DNA from: Conchocele bisecta
Lineage: Eukaryota > Mollusca > Bivalvia > Lucinida > Thyasiridae
Length of the DNA stretch: 64,000 bases
Direction: 5' to 3'
Assembly: GCA_029237695.1 (NCBI GenBank)
Contig: CM055266.1
Coordinates: forward strand, 125,044,569 to 125,108,568
Shown here: in pieces, positions 56,701-63,180 of the stretch
Layout: every line of letters starts with the position of its first letter
Numbering within the stretch: position 1 is the stretch's first letter
The notes under the pieces: model-generated
Told to the model about the DNA's origin: nothing
Database searches by the model: none
Seen by the model: the letters and a program-made list of their open reading frames with translations, nothing else
Program-made: the position numbers and the translations under genes

Positions 56701-58294
56701 TCCTACCAAGTTTTGTCGAAATCCGGTTGGCAGTTCTTGAGAAGAAGATTTTTGAAGAATTTGTGCTATTTTTAGACGGCGGCCATCTTGGATTACGTAA
56801 TGACGTCATTTTAACAATTTTGTAATCCCCCTACCTAAGGACCATGACCATGAAGTTTGGTGACTATAGGCCCAATGGTTACCGAGGAGAAGACGTTTGA
56901 AAAAATTCACGGACGACGGACGACGACGACGGATACATTGAGGTAACAATAGCTCATATGAGCTTCGCTCAGGTGAGCTAAAAAGTACCTGAGGGCAAAA
57001 CCAGGAAAATTGTGATCCCTATGAGGAGGAACCCCTACCGTTAATTTACGCCATCACGTTCACCAGACCACCACCAACTGTACATGTACTTGAATCTTGA
57101 AAATTAAGTTTTATTAGGAATGCATGCGATTAGCATGCCAATGCAAAAACTAATCGCAAGTGAAAGTGAAGGTGAAATACCTAAGGTTTAAAATTAACAA
57201 AAATTTAACGAACAGCAGCAGCTAAGGCTGCGAGACGGGACGTCAGATTCAGGTCTCATACCAAAGATCAGTAAGATGGAAATACAATGAGAAAGAAATC
57301 GTTCAAGAAGATAGTATTAAAGATATTTAGTCAGGAACATCAATTATTAAAGTCTAACCACCTGAACATGAGTGAGTGAATGATCGATCACCTTGAGCTG
57401 TTTGCCCTCCTTGATGACACAGGGCAGACTGGCCACCTGCTCGTAGAAACAGTTCAGTTCTTCCAGACTCAGCTTGGCGATGTATTTCCCGTCCACCGAC
57501 TGTCGCGTCCTGCAATGGCAAACACACAGCAACTCGTCATTTGCCAAGTACTGTGGTAATATATAGCTGTGACTGGAGAAATGGGGGCTTATGGGTTTTG
57601 TGACCAGTGTTTCATTGACAGGTGTTTCATTTATGGAATGCTGACCAGTGCAGATCCTGATCAGACTATGCGGATGCACAGGCTGATCTGGAACTACACT
57701 GGTCGCAAACCCATTAAGCTCCACTTCTCCAGTGACAGCCATATATACAGTTGAACCAATGCGAACGGCCACCTCTCAACAGCAGCTCAGTCTCTACCAA
57801 TCAAATGCCTGATTCCAAGAACATGCTATATAGTGAAATTGATCAATAAAACTGCCTTATTATGTATGCGCAGGAGATATAGTGCATGCTGAACAAAAAA
57901 TGTTTAACGTCCCACCAACAGCTAGGGTCATATAGTGACGGGACCACAGATTAAAGTCTCATTCGACAGACCAGTGGGATGGAAATACTATGAAAGTATT
58001 TTTGATGCCTAAGGCGAGGTTTGAACCCACAACCTCTCGGATTGGAAGTCAGGTGTTCTAACCCCTAGCCCACAATCCATCCCAAGTGCATGCTGAGAAA
58101 ACTTAGTAATTTGCCAGACCCTGGTATGGCTACATGTACGTACCTTGTGCGAACCTTCTTGGTGACGAGCTGGTGGGCAACGCTGGCACATTTATCGGCG
58201 TCCGTGACGGCGGTAGTCAGCTGCTGTAGGAGTTCCGTGTCAGGGAAATGGCGCTCTTCTGCCTCCGTCAGCAAGTTCTTCAGCTCTCCAAGCT
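35189..58294 (-). CDS. KDM5: KDM5 (JARID1/Lid) histone H3K4 demethylase, C-terminal half, 14 exons
   Basis: The splice-joined frame runs through 14 exons with GT-AG junctions and consistent phase, about 1,096 residues to a TAG at 35,191-35,189. In order: PLU-1-like helical region (exons 1-8), PHD2 (exons 8-9, C-x-C then MLQC-x2-C..WFH), lysine-rich linker (exons 11-13), PHD3 (exons 13-14, [19 protein letters not shown]). This is the layout of KDM5A-D and Drosophila Lid, nuclear enzymes that remove H3K4me2/3; PHD3 in KDM5A binds H3K4me3 (family knowledge). JmjN, ARID, PHD1, JmjC and the C5HC2 finger must lie beyond 64,000, because no exon for them was found between 58,295 and the window end. 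No disabling change was seen. Confidence 0.95.
35893..36039 (-). repeat. 22-bp donor-like tandem repeat in KDM5 intron 13
   Basis: On the coding strand, the unit ACACCACAGGTATATACACC(AT) follows the exon 13 donor CCACAG|GTACGTACACATT. Two units are identical and two or three are degraded, so CACAG|GTA recurs. Confidence 0.8.
36040..36166 (-). CDS. KDM5: KDM5 exon 13 (start of PHD3)
   Basis: Acceptor [47 protein letters not shown] plus one base; donor CCCACAG|GTACGT. Gives the first C-x4-C zinc ligands of PHD3. Confidence 0.92.
36245..37020. repeat. Palindromes and a retroposon fragment in KDM5 intron 12
   Basis: 36,285-36,335 is a GTCAGTTTGATG/CATCAAACTGAC hairpin. 36,391-36,592 is a shortened GGGGCCGTTTCACTAAA MITE. 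36,805-36,990 is a GGGTTTTACATCCATTCAAC repeat. Confidence 0.7.
37050..37950 (+). repeat. ~158-bp tandem repeat, five copies, ending in a short hairpin
   Basis: The unit contains AAAATAAACTTTGCGCATCT, ACTCATCATAAGGAAGCTAC, ATACCAAGTTTCAGG and AAAAGGGGGAGATAATCCAT. It ends with CCACTATCATAGTGG followed by GGCATAA. Architecture is similar to the array at 17,500-18,110. Confidence 0.9.
38100..38214. repeat. Inverted repeat in KDM5 intron 12
   Basis: CAGGGATTCCGCTGG and its complement flank ATTGGCGAT..ATCGCTTTTTTCAAGTGGCGAT. It ends 47 bases from the exon 12 donor. Confidence 0.8.
38261..38466 (-). CDS. KDM5: KDM5 exon 12 (D-I/F-K repeat linker)
   Basis: [20 protein letters not shown], then about nine tandem (D/E)-(I/F)-K-type triplets, then [19 protein letters not shown] and a poly-K end; acceptor TTTCAG, donor AAA|GTAAGC. 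The triplet run is likely a recent expansion of a GAC-ATC/TTC-AAG unit. Confidence 0.88.
38664..38902. mobile_element. Palindromic MITE, AACTCTTTGCATGC family
   Basis: Second copy of the 30,319-30,558 element, about 80% alike, in KDM5 intron 11. Confidence 0.85.
39264..39501 (-). CDS. KDM5: KDM5 exon 11 (lysine-rich linker)
   Basis: [20 protein letters not shown] then runs of K/R ([23 protein letters not shown]) ending VDENGM plus one base; acceptor TCTCCAG, donor ATGG|GTATGT. Probably disordered and nuclear-localising. Confidence 0.85.
40036..40280. mobile_element. ~245 bp MITE, AACCCTTTCA family
   Basis: AACCCTGTCAACAACACAGG to CTTAGGGGTGAAAGGGTT, in the intron between KDM5 exons 10 and 11. 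Confidence 0.85.
40748..41095. mobile_element. Fold-back MITE, CAGAGCTCCAG ends
   Basis: CCAGAGCTCCAGATAAGCTG at the left and ACTTATCTGGAGCTCTG at the right, flanked by CTGGTC on both sides. Confidence 0.75.
41205..41398. mobile_element. Fold-back MITE, CAGAGCTCCAG ends, with central palindrome
   Basis: CAGAGCTCCAGGTAAGGTGC..AATTTGG to CAAATTACGCACCTTAACTGG..CTCTG; centre TTTAGAATCGTCTTAATGAG and complement. ATAAG lies on both sides. It ends 53 bases from the exon 10 donor. Confidence 0.8.
41451..41665 (-). CDS. KDM5: KDM5 exon 10
   Basis: Acceptor [27 protein letters not shown].. [24 protein letters not shown] helix (seen as [20 protein letters not shown]) ..[16 protein letters not shown]; donor GAC|GTAAGT. 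The conserved [14 protein letters not shown] segment is typical of KDM5. Confidence 0.92.
41875..41950. repeat. Palindrome, TTGGAATTTCATTAGAATTG
   Basis: Core of the AACTCTTTGCATGC MITE family around GTCTCCATGGAGAC; outer ends are not obvious. Confidence 0.75.
42030..43065 (+). repeat. Dispersed repeat with CTTTCCGCAAGCGGG hairpin and three ~180-bp units
   Basis: Longer copy of 21,530-22,310. The internal unit (AAAATGGCTAAGTC.., GGGTCAAGTTAAAAA, GGCACCCCTTGATTATGAAG, GGTGGTCCTAGGTGGTACAG) repeats from ~42,500 to 43,050. Confidence 0.8.
43226..44367 (+). mobile_element. Non-autonomous hAT element, 1,142 bp, 8-bp target duplication
   Basis: Ends TAGTGCTG and CAGCCCTA (7 of 8 inverted); flanked by CGTTTGAC at 43,218-43,225 and 44,368-44,375. 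Subterminal ACCGGTATACCG and CGATACG words mark the family. It keeps only the start of a transposase. Confidence 0.92.
43526..43660 (+). pseudogene. BED-finger N-terminus of a hAT transposase
   Basis: [20 protein letters not shown] then [13 protein letters not shown] matches the start of ZBED-type fingers (K-S-x-x-W-K-H-F). The C-x2-C..H-x-H part and the catalytic domain are missing; the frame stops at 43,660. Confidence 0.6.
44555..45090 (+). mobile_element. Two retroposon fragments of the GTTTAACGGCC family, plus orientation
   Basis: TAAGTGATTCTGGTGTGACG at 44,560 and GGGGCCAAGTGATTCTGGTG at 44,875 are both reverse copies of the CACTTGGCCCC segment. The second runs to CAGCTGTTGATAGCC. Confidence 0.65.
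45298..45532. mobile_element. Palindromic MITE, GGGGCCCGTTTCACTAAAC family
   Basis: ACCCGTTTCACTAAACATCG to GTTTAGTGAAACGGCTCCC; it ends 46 bases from the exon 9 donor. Confidence 0.8.
45579..46229 (-). CDS. KDM5: KDM5 exon 9 (rest of PHD2 and helical region)
   Basis: 651 bases; the first two complete Gly, then [28 protein letters not shown] closes PHD2 with C-x2-[21 protein letters not shown] follows, then an acidic, proline- and glycine-rich tail ending VSKLASGTG. Donor CACAG|GTGCGT. Confidence 0.92.
46362..46465. mobile_element. Palindromic MITE, CCGTCTCG family
   Basis: ATGTCATTACCACTCAGTTG..CGTCTTGTCGAGACGGTTC; ends in TGATGAGAAATAAG. Confidence 0.8.
46970..47212. mobile_element. Palindromic MITE, GTGACTGGAGAAATGGGG family
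   Basis: GTGGTAGTGACTGGAGAAAT at the left and CCCCATTTCTCCAGTCACAG at the right; the right end is 20 bases from the exon 8 donor. Copies at 54,475-54,710 and 57,562-57,745 also lie in KDM5 introns. Confidence 0.85.
47232..47403 (-). CDS. KDM5: KDM5 exon 8 (end of PLU-1, start of PHD2)
   Basis: Acceptor [27 protein letters not shown] then [24 protein letters not shown]; donor CATG|GTGAGA. Carries the first two PHD2 zinc pairs (C-x-C, C-x2-C) and the histidine. Confidence 0.93.
47404..47490 (+). repeat. 40-bp duplication next to the exon 8 acceptor
   Basis: GATAACGGG..TTA(C/T)ATAGGGGGTCTGACATG occurs twice between the acceptor and the 22-bp array, so all of intron 7 is tandem sequence. Confidence 0.8.
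47491..48810 (-). repeat. 22-bp minisatellite, ~60 units, carrying ~30 GTAAGT splice-donor copies
   Basis: On the coding strand, two half-units alternate: GTAAGTTACTGCAATGCCCA(TT) and CTAAGTTACCGTAGTGCCCA(TT). The array starts exactly at the exon 7/intron junction, the true donor being the first GTAAGT. By hand I count about 30 ACTTAC on the plus strand. Higher-order structure exists: a 66-bp trimer with GGGCGCTATGG, and a ~440-bp block near 48,110-48,310 repeated near 48,550-48,760. Confidence 0.97.
48811..48951 (-). CDS. KDM5: KDM5 exon 7, ends at a minisatellite
   Basis: 47 codons, [20 protein letters not shown] to EEQRDPALI, acceptor ATTGTAG. The donor ATT|GTAAGT at 48,810 is the first unit of the 22-bp array that fills the intron. 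Confidence 0.92.
49085..49290. mobile_element. Palindromic MITE, ACGCCATGTGATTTTGTA family
   Basis: ACACGCCATGTGATTTTGTA at the left, AATCACATGGCGTGTCTCA at the right. Relatives at 40,315-40,440, 46,850-46,975 and 53,735-53,930. Confidence 0.75.
49335..49514 (-). CDS. KDM5: KDM5 exon 6 (PLU-1 region)
   Basis: 60 codons, [20 protein letters not shown] through [20 protein letters not shown]; donor TTGGAG|GTATGT. A palindromic MITE (49,085-49,290) starts about 45 bases into the following intron. Confidence 0.93.
49595..49830. mobile_element. ~235 bp MITE, AACCCTTTCA family
   Basis: AACTCTTTCAACACTACAGG to CTTAGGGGTGAAATAGTT. Confidence 0.85.
50181..52182. mobile_element. pogo/Tc1-type element, 2,002 bp, TA target duplication
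   Basis: Ends CAGTCGAACCTGTG and CACAGGTTCGACTG, flanked by TA (50,179-50,180; 52,183-52,184). GGTGGTCGTTGTTC-type words lie inside both ends. A retroposon is nested at 50,476-50,876. No transposase frame is visible, so it is non-autonomous. Confidence 0.88.
50476..50876 (-). mobile_element. (TTTG)n-tailed SINE-like retroposon nested in the pogo-type element
   Basis: 11-bp target duplication TTTGTCATCTT at 50,465-50,475 and 50,877-50,887; 401 bp, all family segments present. Confidence 0.9.
52288..52426 (-). CDS. KDM5: KDM5 exon 5 (PLU-1 region)
   Basis: Acceptor ATTACAG; the first base completes Arg, then [41 protein letters not shown]; donor ATCCAG|GTCAGT. One of the most diagnostic KDM5 stretches. 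Confidence 0.95.
52695..52885 (-). mobile_element. tRNA-derived SINE
   Basis: GAATGGGTTTAACGTCACAG tail on the left, AAGGTTTGAACCCACAACCT (B-box-like, reverse) and CATTGAAGTC on the right. Confidence 0.7.
53162..53370 (-). CDS. KDM5: KDM5 exon 4 (PLU-1 region)
   Basis: Acceptor [24 protein letters not shown].. to [10 protein letters not shown] plus two bases; donor GCCAG|GTAGGT. Helical, with conserved W and RxSL. Confidence 0.92.
53735..53930. mobile_element. Palindromic MITE, ACGCCATGTGATTTTGTA family (diverged)
   Basis: GAGATACGCCAAGAACC to ATCATATGGCGTATCTCAT; centre rich in AAAATATT. Confidence 0.65.
54301..54447 (-). CDS. KDM5: KDM5 exon 3 (PLU-1 region)
   Basis: Acceptor TTTGCAG, 49 codons from [18 protein letters not shown] to LTEIPKLKL, donor CTG|GTATGG. 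Phase 0 at both ends. Confidence 0.92.
54475..54710. mobile_element. Palindromic MITE, GTGACTGGAGAAATGGGG family
   Basis: GTGACTGGACAAATGGGGCT to CCCCATTTCTCCGGTTATAG; starts 28 bases upstream of the exon 3 acceptor. Confidence 0.8.
54840..54945 (+). repeat. ~52-bp tandem duplication
   Basis: CACTGACTGAATACACACTG and ACTGACAACAAGTTGT(T/C)GTATC occur twice in direct order. Confidence 0.9.
55118..55385. mobile_element. MITE (AAAGTATACTTTGAGGGAG), uninterrupted
   Basis: Inverted-end copy of the element split at 27,748-28,448. Confidence 0.8.
55525..57080 (-). mobile_element. Retroposon split by the 1.2 kb hairpin-ended repeat
   Basis: Left part 55,525-55,797 (TTTGTTTGTTAGGGTTTAAC.. CAATTCAACTCCCAGG..). 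Right part 56,987-57,080 resumes GTACCTGAGGGCAAAACCAG. The insert is 55,798-56,986. Confidence 0.75.
55798..56986 (+). repeat. Dispersed ~1.2 kb hairpin-ended repeat, complete copy
   Basis: From AAGAAGGCCATGATGGCC to GCTCAGGTGAGCTAA. Contains three ~430-bp-type modules with GCGGCCATCTTGGAT, GATCGCCTCAT and GACCCCGGGGTCACC. The 3' hairpin is AGCTCATATGAGCTTCGCTC/AGGTGAGCT. Confidence 0.85.
57392..57509 (-). CDS. KDM5: KDM5 exon 2 (PLU-1 region)
   Basis: Acceptor CATTGCAG, then [31 protein letters not shown]. The donor CTCAAG|GTGATC was preferred over one 30 bases on (CAG|GTGG), because the join QLK-ELLDQV matches the family pattern. Confidence 0.9.
57562..57745. mobile_element. Palindromic MITE, GTGACTGGAGAAATGGGG family
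   Basis: GCTGTGACTGGAGAAATGGG to CCACTTCTCCAGTGACAGCC, about 50 bases upstream of the exon 2 acceptor. Confidence 0.85.
57897..58085 (-). mobile_element. tRNA-derived SINE, complete head
   Basis: On the minus strand: GATTGTGGGCTAGGGGTTAG (A-box-like), GAGAGGTTGTGGGTTCAAAC (B-box), body TCATAGTATTTCCATCCCAC, tail CCTAGCTGTTGGTGGGACGT. Best-preserved copy in the window. Confidence 0.8.
58144..58294 (-). CDS. KDM5: KDM5 exon 1 of the window (PLU-1 region)
   Basis: Reads [20 protein letters not shown] then [18 protein letters not shown], a clear PLU-1 segment. Donor ACAAG|GTACGT leaves AG, completed by G of the next exon to Arg. The acceptor could be either of two adjacent AGs (58,296-58,295 or 58,294-58,293), so the start may be 58,292. 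Confidence 0.9.
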
Positions 58295-58499
58295 CTAGTA
58301 TGGAGAATGTAGTAGGTTACAGGGTGATTTATTTTATGAAATGTCTATTGAGAATTGTGAACACAAGTCAACTGCGACCGCGTCCAGGTGCCATTGTTAC
58401 ACATAAAACATTAAAACATGACTCGGACAATGAGCAAATGAAGTTAGAGCTTGCCAAAATCAATATTTAGTTCTCAAAACATTTAAGCATTGCACACAT

Positions 58500-58625
58500 T
58501 AACGAAACCCACCCCATTAATAATCAAGCAGATGCCAGTAATAAACAGGCAGATGTCAGTATTAATCAAGCACACCCCAGTAATAATCAAGCACATCCGA
58601 GTAACAATCAAGCACACTCCATAAT
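58500..58625 (+). repeat. ~27-bp degenerate tandem repeat, 4-5 copies
   Basis: (A/C)CC(C/A)AGTAATAATCAAGCACA and relatives; not related to neighbouring families. Confidence 0.7.
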
Positions 58626-61600
58626 AATGAAGCCAGGGCTGTACGAATTGGCACGCCCGACGCCCGGGACAAGTCGGTTTTAATCTCAGGCAAGTGCCTC
58701 TATGCTGGAATTTAGTCCCGGGCAAGTCACTATTTTCTGTTAGAACGTCCCGCCACAAGCCCGTTTTTCGGAACCGGACTGTCATAAACTTAATCCCAAA
58801 ACTGATCACTTTATCGATTGATAACGCCGCGGGCGTCCTGACGATTCGCAGCTACAGTACCTGTGTATCGCAAGAAAGTGATATAGCAATCTACAGCGAC
58901 CCTGATTATATTAATTTAATCGAATTTGAAAGTAATTAGCGAATTAGCGAAAATATTCTGCGGCGATCGATGGTTATTGATTTATTTTATGTATGTTAAC
59001 GTTTTCGTCTCACTGCGTCGACAGGCCAAGACACCTAACTTTAGAGAAATAAACGCATGTTCCTTCACGGGGTGGAAATGGAATTTAAGGTTCTTAATTA
59101 TCGTTTCTACGCGGCATATAAACAAAGGAAAAAGTGAAATTGAATGGGATGGACATACTATGAAGGTATGTTTGATTCCCAAGGCGATGTTTGAACGGTT
59201 CCACAACCTCCAGATTGGAAGTCGGTGTTCTAAACCCTAGGCCACAACCCATACCTTATAAACGAAGGAAAGAAATGCTCCTAGCGAGCGACCATACGTA
59301 CTTAGAATAACAGCTGACGTAACGCGCGGTAAACTGAAATGGCCTACCTGACAATTGACATTTACGTTCCAACAAAATTTTCACGGTGTGTAATCGATCG
59401 TATTTCCTCGCCATCATATGAAACCCGACTCGAGAAACACAAATTAAGTTGTGGATTTCTGAATTTGTCAATTGTTTGTACGGTCTAAGAAATCAAACAA
59501 ATGTGACAATTCTTTTTACAAAATATTAGAATCGTCTAAGGAGACAATTCTCATGTGTTGTCAAAACATGTTTTATTAAGACATCGGACAAATGAGAAAA
59601 GAAAACCCGAATACATTGATATTTCTTTACAAAAACATATTTTAACAAAATTTGAGAATCGTCTTAGGAAATGATTCTCATGTGCTGCCAAATCTTGGTT
59701 TTATCAAGAAATCAAACAAATGTGAAAATGCACAAGCTAATGCGTAATTATCAATTCATCGGCGATGACGTGAGCGACTACATAGCGTGGTTTTGGTATG
59801 TTTGTTTCCACTGAATTCTAAAGGTCAGTCACACTTTGCACGTGAAACTGGATTACCAACTGATGATTGTAAACACCATCAGGTGTGCAGCTAGACCGAA
59901 AATGATATGTCGCAAATGTGCTAATTGGGGATGGGTGGGTGCGGCCATATTTTTTTTTATGTTACAATCTCGCGTTTTTGCGATCTCGATCTCGCCTTCC
60001 GCTTTTGGAAATACGATTTGCCCATGCATGTGTAGACAGCATGCGTGTTGGATTTGGTTCTACGTACGTACATGCATATAAAGCATGCTAGTTCGAATTG
60101 CATTCTACATATGTCAGGCACGAGAATCTTCAGCTGATCAGCTGATTTCAGATGATTTTGTCATAATTTGCGTTTTCAAAATGATTCGGAATCAATGTGG
60201 TATGCTCAAATTTGATACTTTTACAAGTGGGGTGAGGGGGTTTCAGTGGATTTTCAGATGTTTTCAGTGACAGCCATTCTCATGCCTGGTATGTACGTAC
60301 ATGTAATGTATGCACAAAACTCAATTTCAACATGCATGCATTCTACACACACATAATGACATGAACACATGTATTTCCAAAAGCGGAAGGCGACATCGTG
60401 AAAAGGCCGAGGCGAAAACGCGACATCGCGGTCTCGAAAACGCGAGATAGCCAGGCGAAAACGCGAGAATGAATACAATAGAATCTCACGTTTTCGCCTT
60501 GCGATTTGGTCTCGCGTTTTCACGATCTTGTGTATAGGTCGACGATGTAATGCAGTAGCCTAACCAATAACACGTATCGAAATATGTTTTTTTTTGCCAA
60601 TAAACGTTATGCACATTAGAATCGTCTCCTAAGACGAGTATCATTTTTTGTTAAATTATGTTTTTGTTGTCAAGAAATATAGATGTTTGTCCACATTTGT
60701 TCTATTTCTTAATAAAAGCTTTAAAATGTTTTTGCAGCACATGAGAATCGTCTCCTAAGACATTGTGTACGTGTCCTATTAGGGACATGTAGCAATCTCG
60801 CTTTTTCGAGCTTTCGAGACGAAAACGCGAAATTCTATCATGTTCATTCTCGCGTTTGCAAACATGCCGCACATGCATGAGCAAAAAGGCGAGATCGTGA
60901 AAACGCGAGACGATTCTCATTATTTTAGGAAACGATTTTAAAAAACGGTACGTATTAGGCCACAATTAAAAAAATTTAAGTTTGCCCAAACCCGACCCTA
61001 CTTTCAAAAAATGAGTAGGTAGGTAGGCAAAATCTTCTTTTTTTTTTTTAAAGGTAGCTGTACGAACAAAAAAGCGATTAATAACAACACAGTAACTTAA
61101 ATGCTGTTAAAACAACAATACGTGTATATAATGTCAGATGAACATACAAAGAACGTCTAAATCACAATACTGACTAGGAATGTTGACCAGATGGATATAT
61201 ATGAATATATTTCTTTACTAAATATACTCTGTTGACAAACAGTGTTGATCCTGATGCTGTTAAACATTGACATTCTGGTATTTGGTGTTGAAAGTGTTCA
61301 TTGTCACAGCAAATTAAAACACTAGTAGCATAAAACATGGTGCCGTGTCAGATTATAAAACTTTTTGAGCACATTCTCTATTCTCATGCTTGAAATCGGG
61401 AAATTTGATGGGTCGAGGACTGAGCACAGGCCAATCAAATTTGCTGATTTCGTGTACGAGAATGGAGAATGTGCTCAGGAAGTTTTAGAATCATGGGCCA
61501 TGAATGAATTGAAGGGTCAACATGAGGTTCACCAAACATCGGTATATCAAATGTTAGAAAACTTCGTATTTATTTCTGTTAATACGGTCCGCCAGTTGTT

Positions 61601-62480
61601 AGAGTTCTCAAACCTACACAATCTGTTATTTGTGATTTGTCTAACTTTATTTGTGTTTTTAAAGTTTAATTTAATTGTTGAACACAGCGTGAAATTTCCA
61701 CTGCAGGGCTCTGCCATGTTTTTTTTCGTCACCATCACTGAAACGCTTAAATAATACGTCGTCAATAACAACGCTCTTTGTTGAATAGCAGGAGCGCGGA
61801 AGAGTAAAGCGTTTGAATTACACAGTCTATAAGGTCGTACTTGATTTGGATATACCGAACTTGATTATTCCTGTACAAAATAGTTTTGTAAAGGGGCAAA
61901 ATCGGCAAAAAAAAGAAGAAGAATACTTAGTACGTTCACGGCGATAAAAGATTTTGAGTCAGCGGGTTTTTTTCGGGTCGGTCGCGTTTGGGCAAACAAA
62001 CACCTTCTTTATTATGGCCTTATGTTTTACCGCTGGGCGGGCGAGCGGCTGACAGAAAAAGTGCACAGATCGTGTACACAACTCCTCCGAAACCGTTCAG
62101 TAGATCGATCTGAAACTATACACACGTCTTCTACACATATTGATGCTGTGCACCTTTATGTTTTTATGCCGAAAAAATATTTTTTAACAAAAATATCACC
62201 TTTTTAACTTAGCCATTGTTTCTACATTTTTCTATACAATTCTATATACGGTAGAGAGTTTGTGTACACAACTCCTCCGAAATCGTTCAGTCGATCGTTC
62301 TGAAACTATACACACGTCTTCTACACATATTGAAGATGTGCACCTTGGTGTTTTTATGCCGAAAACATATTTTTTAACAAAAATATCACCTTTTTAACTT
62401 TATAGCCATTTTTTCTAAATTATTGTATCCAATTCCCTATCATTTCTACTTTACACTCTACTTTTCTATCTCTGCCTACA
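58626..62480. other. No KDM5 exon found; repeat-rich, presumed upstream intron
   Basis: 59,130-59,255 is a diverged tRNA-derived SINE. 59,520-59,720 and 60,610-60,760 hold halves of an AGAATCGTCT palindrome family. 59,960-60,540 is an inverted structure with CGAAAACGCGAGA words. 62,050-62,410 is a ~188-bp duplication with ACACAACTCCTCCGAAA(C/T)CG. None has an exon-like frame with splice sites. Confidence 0.55.
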
Positions 62481-62485
62481 TTAGT

Positions 62486-63180
62486 ATACAGTCGAACTTC
62501 GATGGGTCGAACCCTGGTAAACTCGTCAGCCATGCTTGCCTCGAACTAGCCTTTAGGTCCCGGCAGAATTCCTATATAAATACGTTAAAACTACCCGGTA
62601 TAGGTCGAACTTGTGAAAGTCGAACAACTCTCAATGCCTCGAGTGAGTGAGTGAGTGAGTGAATAGGGTTTAACGTCCGCTTTTCTGACATAGAGGTACA
62701 AGCCTCAGGGAGTCTACACGCAGACGGGTCAACGGGGTCGAGTCCCATATCCACCTGTCCAAGGGGGGTAAATCCCAACTTCAGAACTCAATATTTACAA
62801 TCAAAATATATATTCAGTCCTGAAATTAGAACAACCTGATCTGGTGCCAGGCCCTCGCCACACCAGCATCATTTATCCAATCCCCATCATTTATCCAATC
62901 CCCTAAAAGTAATAGGATTAGCGCTAATCTTACTTTTATATATGGGGCATAGCCCGACTCAACTCTCACATACAAGAAAGCCAAAAATGTACACGAGGGC
63001 CAAATCCGGTATAGTGGGTTCCGGAAAGTATGAACCCAATCGTTAAGCCAGTTTAGTCGCCTTTTACGACAAGCAATGGCTACTGCAGCACTATTCTCAG
63101 GATCAGTTGATCCCGCCCCGGTGCCTGCACGGGGCATGGCAGCACATTCAATGCCTCGAATCGCTGCCAGCCCGGTCGTG
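62486..63180. mobile_element. pogo-type repeat (CAGTCGAACTTCGATGGG) interrupted by a retroposon
   Basis: TACAGTCGAACTTCGATGGG starts it. The retroposon 62,643-63,147 has the 12-bp duplication TCAATGCCTCGA at 62,631-62,642 and 63,148-63,159. A further CGATGGGTCGAACAACGG end is cut by the window edge at 63,970-64,000. Confidence 0.75.
62643..63147 (-). mobile_element. Long variant of the GTTTAACG retroposon, 505 bp, GTGAG-tailed
   Basis: Starts with (GTGA)n instead of (TTTG)n, then GGGTTTAACGTCCGC. It shares the central segments with the 400-bp family but extends ~110 bp further (reverse strand GCCCCGTGCAGGCACCGG, GTCGTAAAAGGCGACTAAAC), which may be the true 5' head lost from the shorter copies. 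Confidence 0.85.

Noticed and set aside
57995..58085. A tRNA gene
   Set aside because: A- and B-box-like words are present, but there is no cloverleaf acceptor stem and the sequence continues into a SINE body.
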